Shown piece after piece: positions 56,259-64,000 of a stretch of DNA of 64,000 bases. The notes below the pieces were generated by a model. That model saw only the letters and a list, made by a program, of their open reading frames with translations, was not told the origin of the DNA and made no database searches. The stretch is from assembly GCF_001766675.1 (NCBI RefSeq), contig NZ_MJLT01000001.1, positions 248,001-312,000 on the forward strand, read 5' to 3'. The translations under genes were made by a program, and so were the position numbers. How positions within the stretch are numbered: position 1 is the stretch's first letter; each line of letters begins with the position of its first letter. Origin of the DNA: Arthrobacter sp. SW1. Its GTDB lineage: Bacteria; Actinomycetota; Actinomycetes; Actinomycetales; Micrococcaceae.

Positions 56259-57896
56259 CTAGCGCTTCTGCTTGACGATCTTTTCCTGGTCGACTTCGCC
56301 GCCGGAGATCGCTTCGTGCTCTTCGTGGCCGGCGCCAACCAGACGGTTGTCGCCTTCCCCGAAGAAGCCCTTCTTGAAGTCAACGATCGCGGACTTCAGC
56401 GCTTCCACGGTGTCGTCATCCAGGACGTTGGTCTGAGCCAGCGTGGTCAGGATGGAGGACTTGTGCTTGAGGTGCTCCAGGAACTCGGCCTCGAAGCGGT
56501 TGATGTCCTCAACCGGGACATCGTCCAGGTAGCCGTTGGTACCGGCCCAGATGGAGACAACCTGGTCCTCGACCGGGAACGGCGAGTACTGGCCCTGCTT
56601 GAGCAGTTCCATCAGGCGTGCGCCACGGGTCAGCTGCTGGCGGGATGCGGCATCCAGGTCGGATGCGAACATCGCGAACGCCTGCATGTCGCGGTACTGG
56701 GCCAGGTCCAGCTTCAAGGTACCGGAGACCTTCTTCATGGACTTGACCTGTGCCGAACCACCCACGCGGGAGACGGACACACCAACGTCAACAGCAGGAC
56801 GCTGGTTGGCGTTGAAGAGGTCCGACTGCAGGAAGATCTGGCCGTCGGTGATGGAGATGACGTTGGTGGGGATGTAGGCGGAAACGTCGTTCGCCTTGGT
56901 TTCCACGATCGGCAGGCCGGTCATGGAACCTGCACCCAGCTCGTCGGAGAGCTTTGCACAACGCTCCAGCAGGCGGGAGTGCAAGTAGAAGACGTCACCC
57001 GGGTAGGCTTCGCGTCCCGGCGGACGGCGAAGGAGCAGGGACACGGCGCGGTAGGCTTCGGCCTGCTTGGACAGGTCGTCGAAGATCACCAGGACGTGCT
57101 TGCCGCCGTACATCCAGTGCTGGCCGATGGCAGAACCTGCGTAGGGAGCCAGGTACTTGAAGCCGGCGGGGTCGGATGCCGGGGAGGCCACGATGGTGGT
57201 GTACTCCAGGGCGCCGTGGTCTTCCAGGGTCTGGCGGACTGCGGCGATGGTGGAAGCCTTCTGGCCGACACCGACGTAGATGCAGCGGACCTGCTTGTTG
57301 ACATCGCCCGAAGCCCAGTTGGCCTTCTGGTTGATGATGGTGTCGACGGCGATTGCGGTCTTGCCGGTCTGGCGGTCACCGATGATCAGCTGGCGCTGGC
57401 CGCGGCCGATCGGGATCATCGCGTCGATGGCCTTGAGGCCGGTCTGCATCGGCTCGTGGACCGACTTGCGCTGGGTGACGCCCGGAGCCTGGAGTTCCAG
57501 TGCACGGGTGGTCTCAGCCTTGATCTCGCCGAGGTCGTCGATGGGCTGGCCCAGCGGGTCGACAACACGGCCGAGGAAGGCGTCGCCAACGGGAACGGAC
57601 AGGATCTCACCGGTGCGGTGTACTTCCTGGCCTTCTTCAATACCGGTGAAGTCACCGAGGATGATGACACCGATTTCGCGCACGTCGAGGTTCTGGGCGA
57701 GGCCCAGGGTGCCGTCTTCGAAGCGAAGCAGCTCGTTCGCCATGACCGAGGGAAGACCCTCAACACGGGCGATGCCGTCACTTGCGGTGGTCACGCGACC
57801 AACCTCTACGCGCTCTGCGTTACCGGGTTCGTAGGACGCCGCGAACTCGTTCAACGCATTACGGACGTCGTCGGCGTTGATGGTCAATTCGGCCAT
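56259..57896 (-). CDS. atpA: F1Fo ATP synthase subunit alpha
   Basis: The 545-residue non-catalytic nucleotide-binding subunit. Walker [14 protein letters not shown] is near 173-185, followed by [16 protein letters not shown] and the [36 protein letters not shown] block. The C-terminus has an extension of about 30 charged residues ([19 protein letters not shown]), a feature known in actinobacteria, where such tails are implicated in limiting ATP hydrolysis. The start was set at MAELTI on family grounds. Confidence 0.98.
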   Translation of the reverse strand: MAELTINADDVRNALNEFAASYEPGNAERVEVGRVTTASDGIARVEGLPSVMANELLRFEDGTLGLAQNLDVREIGVIILGDFTGIEEGQEVHRTGEILSVPVGDAFLGRVVDPLGQPIDDLGEIKAETTRALELQAPGVTQRKSVHEPMQTGLKAIDAMIPIGRGQRQLIIGDRQTGKTAIAVDTIINQKANWASGDVNKQVRCIYVGVGQKASTIAAVRQTLEDHGALEYTTIVASPASDPAGFKYLAPYAGSAIGQHWMYGGKHVLVIFDDLSKQAEAYRAVSLLLRRPPGREAYPGDVFYLHSRLLERCAKLSDELGAGSMTGLPIVETKANDVSAYIPTNVISITDGQIFLQSDLFNANQRPAVDVGVSVSRVGGSAQVKSMKKVSGTLKLDLAQYRDMQAFAMFASDLDAASRQQLTRGARLMELLKQGQYSPFPVEDQVVSIWAGTNGYLDDVPVEDINRFEAEFLEHLKHKSSILTTLAQTNVLDDDTVEALKSAIVDFKKGFFGEGDNRLVGAGHEEHEAISGGEVDQEKIVKQKR

Positions 57897-57978
57897 CTGC
57901 AGTCCCTGCTCTCCTGTTTTCGTGATCATCGTTGCTCACGATGACCGGGTTTTGTATCAGTTAGTTGTTCTTGTCCGG

Positions 57979-58805
57979 CTAGCCGGCGAGTTGACGGCGG
58001 AGTTCGGACAGGCGGGCCACGACGGAAGCGTCGAGCACTTCGTCACCCACCTGGACCCGGATTCCACCGATCAACGCCGGGTCAACGTTGACGTTGACCT
58101 TCAGATCGCGGCCGTAGAGGGCGTCGAGCCCGGCCTGCAGGCGGCTGGCCTGCGTTTCCGTCAGCGGACGGGTGACGCTGACGGTCGCAATCCAGCGCTG
58201 CTGGCGCTTGGCGGCGAGTGCCGCGAAGCTGTCGATGAGCTTTACTGCCTTGACACCGCGCGGCTGGGACACCGCCTGGCCAATGAGGAGCTTGGCTTCC
58301 TCGCTGGCACCCGGCACCAGTTTTCCGGCAAGAGCAACCTTCGCTGCTGCGGAAGCCTGCGGCTCTGCCAGAGCAGCTTGTACATCGTGGCTGGATGCAA
58401 CAACCTGCTTGAATGCAAACAGGTCATTCTCCAGCTCTTCCAGCCCCGTGATTCCGGAGGCAGAAACGGCCGACTTGTTTTCAGCCACGGCGATGACCAC
58501 CGTGGCAGCAAGAGTCTCGAGTGCATCGCCGATGTCACGTGCGTCTGCCCAGCGCGAGCCGGCCAGTCCGGACATGATTTCCGCAGCATCAGCGGAGACT
58601 TTCCCGCCAAACAGCTGCTTGACCAGCGCCGACTTCTCTTCTCCGCTGCGGGAGGGGTCAGTCAGGGCGCGGCGCAAGCCAGCCGAGCTGTCTACCGTTC
58701 CCAGGATTCCGAAGAGTTCCCTAGCCAACTGCAGCGAGGCGAGCGGAAGCTTTGCTTCCAACTGCTCCAGCGCCGTGGTCAGCGATTCGCTCGATACACC
58801 TGCCA

Positions 58806-58806
<1 letters not shown>
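57979..58806 (-). CDS. atpH: F1Fo ATP synthase subunit delta
   Basis: A 275-residue peripheral-stalk subunit. At about 100 residues longer than the E. coli protein (177), it has the extra N-terminal region typical of actinobacteria, followed by the OSCP domain ending in RIVQ-like GGIRVQVGDEVLDASVVARLSELRR. It overlaps the atpF stop by one base (TAATG). Confidence 0.94.
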
Positions 58807-59363
<557 letters not shown>

Positions 59364-59413
59364 TTACCCGTCCTTTCTACTCGTGTGCTGGTTCGCTGCG
59401 TTCCAGGGAACGA

Positions 59414-59617
59414 CTAGAGAACGAAGGCGAAGACCAGACCGAGGATGGCGAGAGCTTCAGTCAGAGCCAGACCAAGGAATGCGATCGGCTGCAGCACGCG
59501 CTGGGCTTCCGGCTGACGAGCAACACCGTTGATGTAAGCCGCGAACACGAGACCAACACCGATACCACCGCCGATTGCGGACAGACCGTAACCTACGAGG
59601 TTGAGATTGCCTTCCAT
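59414..59617 (-). CDS. atpE: F1Fo ATP synthase subunit c
   Basis: A 67-residue proteolipid of two helices joined by the polar loop [10 protein letters not shown]. The ion-binding carboxylate is the Glu in [15 protein letters not shown] (about residue 54). The glycine pattern [19 protein letters not shown] in the first helix is typical. No sodium-binding residues are apparent, so proton coupling is expected. Confidence 0.97.
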   Translation of the reverse strand: MEGNLNLVGYGLSAIGGGIGVGLVFAAYINGVARQPEAQRVLQPIAFLGLALTEALAILGLVFAFVL

Positions 59618-59697
59618 TTTTTTCCTTTCAAGATGCCATGTGAATGGCAGGTTGTTTGGTTTGCTTCATCCCCGCGAAGGGGAAGTCTGTGGGTGCC

Positions 59698-60498
59698 TTA
59701 GTGGCTGTCGGCGTGGAGTGCGCCTTCGATGTAGATCGCGGTCAGCAGGGTGAACACGTAGGCCTGCAGGGCCATGATCAGTGCTTCCAGCATGTACATG
59801 GCGATCGCGCCGACCAGGACCAGCAGCGAGGTGCCCTTCAGGAGGACGTTCTCCTGCATGACGAGGAACTCGATGCCGGAACCGGCGAGCATGACGATCA
59901 GGTGGCCGGCGAGCATGGTCGCGAAAAGACGGAGGCTGTGCGTGACCGGGCGGACCAGGAAGTTGGAGATGATTTCGATCGGAACAACGATCGGCAGGAT
60001 GTACCACGGAACGCCCGACGGAACCGTGGCCAGCTTGAAGTACTTGATGCCGTTCTTCTTGATGCCGATGGCAATCCAGGTGAAGTACACGATGCCGGCC
60101 AGGACGTAAGCGCCACCGACATGCGAGAAGCTGGGGAGCTGGATCAGCGGGATGGCGCCATAGATGTTGTTCACCAGGATGAAGAAGAACAGGGAGAACA
60201 GCAGGGGCACGTACTTCATGAAGTCACGGCCACCGATGATGTCCTTGGCGATGCTGTTGCGGACGAAGCCGTAGGCCATCTCACCCGCGAACTGCAGCTT
60301 GCCGGGAACCAGCTGCTGCTTGCGTGCAGCGAGGAGGAAGAAGGTGGCGATAATGACGACCGAGAGGATCACCAGCAGCATCTGCTTGGAGAATCCTTCG
60401 TGCGCACCCCACGGCAAGATAGCCGGCAGGTGCATTTCTTCGATTCCGGGAGGGGTGAAGGTCCCTGAATCCTGGGCCGGGAGCGCAAGCGCGATCAA
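59698..60498 (-). CDS. atpB: F1Fo ATP synthase subunit a
   Basis: The 266-residue stator channel with about six helices. The conserved Arg is in LVRPVTHSLRLFATMLAGHLIV (about residues 165-186), and the final helix region contains EALIMALQAYVFTLLTAIYI. It is 80 bases ahead of atpE and follows the atpI/atpZ-type genes. Confidence 0.96.
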   Translation of the reverse strand: MIALALPAQDSGTFTPPGIEEMHLPAILPWGAHEGFSKQMLLVILSVVIIATFFLLAARKQQLVPGKLQFAGEMAYGFVRNSIAKDIIGGRDFMKYVPLLFSLFFFILVNNIYGAIPLIQLPSFSHVGGAYVLAGIVYFTWIAIGIKKNGIKYFKLATVPSGVPWYILPIVVPIEIISNFLVRPVTHSLRLFATMLAGHLIVMLAGSGIEFLVMQENVLLKGTSLLVLVGAIAMYMLEALIMALQAYVFTLLTAIYIEGALHADSH

Positions 60499-60589
60499 CG
60501 CGTTTCCTCTCTGCAGTGTCCATCATTGGGCTTTGGTGAGAATCGGTCCGCGTTGCGTGCGGCCACTTCCCGTGTGAAATTTTTTGGCA

Positions 60590-60919
60590 TTACTGTGCCC
60601 CGTCCTGGGACGGACCGCGTTCCGCTGCGTTCCCACCCGAAGGAGAGCCTTGACGGGTGAGTCCGTGCATATGGGAAAGGTAAAATCCCCCTGCAGCTCC
60701 GAGCAGAGCGCCCAGGAGCACGATCCAGCGGGTCCCCCACAGATAATCCAGACCCCACCCTATCAAACTCCAGACAATGATTCCGCCGATGATGTAGCTG
60801 AAAACGGCGATGCCGGCGTTGTATCCGGCGTCCTTTCCAGCGGTGGTGTCGTCGGCGGAATGCGCGGAAGCAGAGGAGCCGGAAACGGGCTTCGCGGGAT
60901 CGCGATCAGGCTTTGCCAT
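60590..60919 (-). CDS. AtpZ/AtpI-type small membrane protein
   Basis: A 109-residue protein with two hydrophobic segments (about 37-57 and 63-83) separated by WGLDYLWGTRW, the hallmark of the ATPase gene 1 family (PF09527). Relatives help c-ring assembly or magnesium supply for the ATP synthase. It begins 14 bases inside the end of the preceding atpI-like gene and lies about 90 bases ahead of atpB. The start MAKPDRD was chosen over a longer Arg/Ser-rich leader. Confidence 0.8.
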   Translation of the reverse strand: MAKPDRDPAKPVSGSSASAHSADDTTAGKDAGYNAGIAVFSYIIGGIIVWSLIGWGLDYLWGTRWIVLLGALLGAAGGFYLSHMHGLTRQGSPSGGNAAERGPSQDGAQ

Positions 60920-61388
60920 GCTGGCCTCCTTCGCCCGGCGAGGGGTCGTTGTAGATCTGCAGGCGGGCCTTGCTGAACCCACGGATTTCGGCGGCCTGCC
61001 AGACAACGACAGTCACGACGGCGGCAATCATGAACCAGCGGCCGTGCAGCCAATCCGGCGCACCCATCACGAACAGGACAACGGCAAAGCCGATGACCTT
61101 GATGAAGTAGGTGGCCACGAAGAGTCCCACCGCGCCCGAAGGATTGTTACGTCCCACGAAATGGCCGATCAGCAGGCTGATCGCGAAGAAGACCATGACG
61201 AGTGCGCCGCCGAAGGCAACGGACAAGGCGCCCTGGCCGCCGTTCAAGACCGCGGCAACAACCGCGGTGACGAGCAATGCCAGCCCGGCCGACGTCGTAC
61301 TGAGAATCAGCAGCCTGAGCCACAGCGAGCTTCCGGAGACGGCAACGCCGGACTGCGTGGACTGATGTCCGTCGGCGTTGGTAGTCAT
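60906..61388 (-). CDS. atpI: ATP synthase protein I-like membrane protein
   Basis: A 160-residue protein with four predicted helices (about 23-45, 52-70, 85-103 and 112-130) and a short charged tail. It occupies the position of Rv1303 in M. tuberculosis, just upstream of atpB, and resembles the AtpI group that assists c-ring assembly. The start MTTNADG was chosen over an upstream one for codon-use reasons. The tail overlaps the next gene by 14 bases. Confidence 0.8.
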   Translation of the reverse strand: MTTNADGHQSTQSGVAVSGSSLWLRLLILSTTSAGLALLVTAVVAAVLNGGQGALSVAFGGALVMVFFAISLLIGHFVGRNNPSGAVGLFVATYFIKVIGFAVVLFVMGAPDWLHGRWFMIAAVVTVVVWQAAEIRGFSKARLQIYNDPSPGEGGQHGKA

Positions 61389-61467
61389 GGGGATGCCAAT
61401 CGTCGAGGCAGGGATGCCAGGTCTCAAAGAGGGTGGGTGCGCGTGCGAGTGACTGCCCGCAGCAAGA

Positions 61468-61497
61468 ATTCTACATGAGATAGAACTGTGACGTTAA
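61468..61497 (-). promoter_or_regulatory. Candidate promoter of the atp operon
   Basis: Read on the minus strand, TTAACG (61497-61492) and TAGAAT (61473-61468) are separated by 18 bases and end 80 bases before the atpI start. The match to the housekeeping consensus is moderate and the local AT-richness is supportive. It follows the wecA stop closely, so transcription from wecA may also contribute. Confidence 0.35.
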
Positions 61498-61504
61498 ACC
61501 GCTG

Positions 61505-62617
61505 TTACCGCGCCGCTCCGTCGTCACGGCGGGCGTAGTACGGCCAAGCTGTCACGACCGCCATGACAAGGGCCGCAGCGATGTCCACGGTGAGGACGAT
61601 CTGCCACGGATAGATCACGAAGGCCAGGCCGCCAAAGGCAAGGATCGCCGTCCAGACATACATCATCAGCACCGCCGTGCGGTGCGAATGGCCAAGCTCG
61701 ATCAGCTTGTGGTGCAGGTGCCCGCGGTCTGCGGACCACGGCGATTGTCCGCGGGCGGTCCGGCGGACCACAGCAAGCCCGAGGTCCAGCAGCGGCAGGG
61801 ACAGCACGGCGAACGGCAGCAGGATGGGGATGATCGTGGGAATACCGTTGATGCGGTCGTAGAGGCCCGAACCGATCTGACCTGTCGCCACCACGCCCGC
61901 CGAGGCCATCACCAGGCCGAGGAGCATGGCACCGGAATCGCCCATGAAGATCCGCGCCGGAAACCAGTTATGCGGCAGGAAGCCGATGCAGCAACCCACC
62001 ATGATCGCCATCAGAAGCGCGGCCAGGTCCGAGCGGTCCAGCAGGATCGGGTTGCGGTGCACCCAGTAGGCGGTCAGGAAGAATGCCGCTCCCCCGATCG
62101 CCGCGACACCCGCGGCAAGACCGTCCAGGCCGTCGATGAAGTTCACCGCATTCATCGTCGTCACCACCAGGAAAGCGGTGATCGCAATCTGTGCCGGCTC
62201 GGATTCAATCGCGATCGGTTCGGGGATGAACGGGATGATCGTCATCCGCACGCCCCAGACCGCAACCACGATGCCGGCCAGGGCCTGCCCGATGAGCTTG
62301 ATCCACCAGCGCAGGTCGAAGAGGTCGTCAGCGAGTCCGACCAGGACAATCACCAGGGCACCGGCGAGGACACCCCACGGGGCGGTGTTGCCCCGGAAAA
62401 TGTCCTTGACGAAGAAGGAGTTGCTGGCCACCACCAGCGCGACGGTAAAACCTGCACAAAGGCCAAGGCCGCCCAAGCGGGAGATCGGCACGGAGTGCAT
62501 GTCCCGGCTGCGGATCGGTCCGAACAGGCGCAGCTTCCGTCCGAGGAAACGGGCGCCCCAGGTGGTCACGTACGCCACAACGGCAGCGGTAAGCGCCATG
62601 AGCGAATACATGATCAC
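61505..62617 (-). CDS. wecA: WecA/TagO-type polyprenyl-phosphate GlcNAc-1-phosphate transferase
   Basis: A 370-residue integral membrane enzyme of the MraY/WecA superfamily that starts lipid-linked glycan synthesis on the cytoplasmic face. Signatures: LVGLADDLFDLRWWIKLIGQ (catalytic Asp pair), NAVNFIDGLDGLAAG, IFMGDSGAMLLG and the HLHHKLIELGHS motif that separates WecA from MraY. About 11 helices are predicted. A GTG start at 62617 is favoured because AGGAG precedes it; an ATG two codons later is also possible. It sits upstream of the atp operon, as rfe (Rv1302) does in M. tuberculosis. Confidence 0.92.
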   Translation of the reverse strand: MIMYSLMALTAAVVAYVTTWGARFLGRKLRLFGPIRSRDMHSVPISRLGGLGLCAGFTVALVVASNSFFVKDIFRGNTAPWGVLAGALVIVLVGLADDLFDLRWWIKLIGQALAGIVVAVWGVRMTIIPFIPEPIAIESEPAQIAITAFLVVTTMNAVNFIDGLDGLAAGVAAIGGAAFFLTAYWVHRNPILLDRSDLAALLMAIMVGCCIGFLPHNWFPARIFMGDSGAMLLGLVMASAGVVATGQIGSGLYDRINGIPTIIPILLPFAVLSLPLLDLGLAVVRRTARGQSPWSADRGHLHHKLIELGHSHRTAVLMMYVWTAILAFGGLAFVIYPWQIVLTVDIAAALVMAVVTAWPYYARRDDGAAR

Positions 62618-62822
62618 GTGGCGGCTCCTGAAGACGGTGATGGTTTGCGCCCTTTGCGATGCGTTGGGGCAGGTGCCCTCAACGCCCTGCGCACCGCCGG
62701 ATGTTGCTGTACTACAGTTGGACTCTGTCAAAAATACTAGCGGCAACACCCGCCGTGCTCCGGACGTCGCGCCCCATGGCGAGCCGGTTCAGCGCGCAGC
62801 GCCGCTCCGGAAGGATTCCTTC

Positions 62823-63719
62823 ATGCCCGTGCCGGTTGCCGTAGCCGCCGTGACTTTCGACCGACCCGCCGAACTGGCAGTCCTGCTTGACGCCGTACAG
62901 GGCCAGACCATGCCCGTGCAGACCATCTGCCTGGTTGACAGTGGCGCCACCCCGGCCCGTGAAGTCGCTGAAAAACATCCTGCGGTCGACTACGTGCGCT
63001 CGGAGGCGAACCTGGGCGGCGCAGGCGGGTTCGCCCTGGCCATCCTGAAGGCGGTTGCCAGCGGAGCCGAATGGGTCTGGATCATGGACGACGACGCCGA
63101 GCCCACCGATCCGTCGTGCCTCGAGACGCTGCTCCGCGAGGCGGAGGCCCGCGGGCTGGATGCCGTGGTTCCGCTGGTGCTGGCTCCCGGCCAGCCGGAC
63201 AAGCTGTCCTTCTTCTTCCGCATCGACGGCAAGGTGACCCATGACCGTGCCGAGGTGGAAAAGCAGGGGTTCCTGCCCGACGTCGGGCATTTCTTCAACG
63301 GCGCGCTGATCCGCTCAGACGTATTCTTCAAGGTGGGTGTGCCGGATATCCGGCTGTTCATCCGCGGCGACGAAGTGGACTTCATGATCCGGCTCCGCAA
63401 GGCGGGAATCCGCTTCGGCACGGTGGCGACGGCCTCCATCAGCCACCCGCACGCGTTCTCCGAAACGAAGCACGTGTTCGGCGCCCGCTGGCATGTGATC
63501 GTGCCCGAAGGCGCCTTCAAGCGCTATTTCTACTACCGCAACCGCGGCTACCTGATCCGCCGGTACCGCCGGGTGAGGTCCCTGGTGGCCGACGTCGGCG
63601 GCTACCTGGGCTACTTCCTTCCGCGGGGCGACTTCCGTGGCCTCGCCGAATGGTTCCGCGCGTTCTCCGCTGGCCTGCGCGGCAAGGGATTCGGGCCGCT
63701 GGACCAGCAGAAGTTCTAG
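62823..63719 (+). CDS. Family 2 glycosyltransferase (GlfT-like)
   Basis: A 298-residue GT-A fold transferase. The nucleotide-sugar site includes SEANLGGAGGFALAI (about 60-75) and the metal motif IMDDDAEPTDPS (about 85-97); RGDEVDFMIRLRKAG (about 180) matches the galactofuranosyl/rhamnosyl transferase group. It lacks transmembrane segments. The start is fixed by GGAAGGA nine bases before ATG. It diverges from wecA, suggesting a shared role in cell-wall glycopolymer synthesis; the exact sugar is not resolved. Confidence 0.85.
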   Translation: MPVPVAVAAVTFDRPAELAVLLDAVQGQTMPVQTICLVDSGATPAREVAEKHPAVDYVRSEANLGGAGGFALAILKAVASGAEWVWIMDDDAEPTDPSCLETLLREAEARGLDAVVPLVLAPGQPDKLSFFFRIDGKVTHDRAEVEKQGFLPDVGHFFNGALIRSDVFFKVGVPDIRLFIRGDEVDFMIRLRKAGIRFGTVATASISHPHAFSETKHVFGARWHVIVPEGAFKRYFYYRNRGYLIRRYRRVRSLVADVGGYLGYFLPRGDFRGLAEWFRAFSAGLRGKGFGPLDQQKF

Positions 63720-63752
63720 CGGGCGCTTCCGCCCTCGACGGCGAAGCAGGCT

Positions 63753-64000
63753 TCAGAGCCGGGAGAACCGCTTCCTCAGCAGCAAGCCAAGCAGTACCCA
63801 AGGCTCGCCGAAGACGCGGTAGGCAACCTTGCCCGGATGCAGGAGAAGGCGCCAAGCCCACTCCAGTCCAAGCCGGCCAAGCCAGCGCGGGGCGAGCTTC
63901 TGCACTCCGCCGAGCTGCTCAATGGCACCGCCGACAGCTGCATAGACGGCCGGAGGCAACTGCGCGCGCCGGCGCCACAGCACCGATTCCTGCAGCGGCA
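63753..64000 (-). CDS. WecG/TagA/CpsF-family glycosyltransferase, C-terminal part (truncated by window)
   Basis: The frame is open to the right edge, so only the last 81 residues are seen. They include PLQES, the late family motif (PxQE), then AAVGGAIEQLGGVQKLAPRWLGRLGLEWAWRLLLHPGKV, which is the characteristic C-terminal region of the ManNAc/GlcNAc-type transferases acting on lipid-linked intermediates. It fits the neighbouring wecA and GT2 genes as a cell-envelope glycopolymer step. Confidence 0.75.
   Translation of the reverse strand, partial: PLQESVLWRRRAQLPPAVYAAVGGAIEQLGGVQKLAPRWLGRLGLEWAWRLLLHPGKVAYRVFGEPWVLLGLLLRKRFSRL

Noticed and set aside
62136..62822. Upstream extension of the GT2 gene
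   Set aside because: It runs antisense to wecA, and the ATG at 62823 has a strong ribosome site and the family N-terminus.

Overview
The window is a high-GC chromosomal segment of an actinobacterium, most likely a member of the Micrococcaceae close to Arthrobacter or Pseudarthrobacter. The grounds are codon use, frequent GTG starts with GTGA/ATGA gene overlaps, NucS, DUF2017, DUF2550, DUF3039 and actinobacterial gene order. Several blocks keep the neighbourhood known from Mycobacterium tuberculosis Rv1302-Rv1341: rfe/wecA, atpI, atpBEFHAGDC and DUF2550; nucS; pncB, clpS and DUF2017; murI, an Rv1339-like hydrolase, rph and rdgB. I see no rRNA, tRNA, CRISPR array, phage or insertion sequence. 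This is mainly core genome with some accessory transporters and regulators.

Layout. 0-6.5 kb: the 3' end of an RND efflux pump, an LLM oxidoreductase/MarR pair with a palindromic operator candidate, a transglutaminase, a lipoprotein, and DUF1684, DM13 and GtrA proteins. 6.5-12.5 kb: a complete de novo NAD operon (regulator-nadA-nadB-nadC-nadS), read leftward, headed by a Nudix-like protein with a decayed catalytic box that is probably the NrtR/NdnR-type repressor. A 29-bp palindrome lies between it and a divergent amino-acid permease. 12.6-21 kb: permease, hydrolase, regulators (winged-helix, IclR, AraC), a phosphoribosyltransferase and two MFS transporters. 21-25.3 kb: sbcDC. 25.4-32.6 kb: an aquaporin with a duplicated tail, two DUF202 membrane proteins, an ADP-ribosylglycohydrolase, DUF4395, an exonuclease-BRCT fusion, a subtilase and DedA.

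32.6-39 kb: murI, MBL hydrolase, rph and rdgB in an overlapping operon; clpS and DUF2017; then NAD salvage (pncB, pncA). 39-47.6 kb: SF2 helicase and DUF3039, nagB, an ABC exporter, a thioredoxin-fold TPR protein, and a large unrecognised membrane protein. 47.8-53 kb: AI-2E family transporter, hydrolase, a zinc-binding protein, nucS, nagA, and a cold-shock gene with a long structured leader. 53-61.4 kb: the full F1Fo ATP synthase operon with two AtpI/AtpZ-type genes in front and a very short epsilon subunit. 61.5-64 kb: WecA-type phosphotransferase, a GT2 enzyme and a WecG/TagA-type enzyme, apparently the edge of a cell-envelope glycopolymer locus.

The main theme is NAD economy: de novo synthesis, its regulator, salvage and an ADP-ribose hydrolase all lie within about 32 kb. 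The least explained items are the operator-like palindromes, a dispersed 57-bp repeat, a 28-bp perfect hairpin, the epsilon subunit without its C-terminal domain, and the 585-residue membrane protein. I did not find a clearly new multi-gene system.
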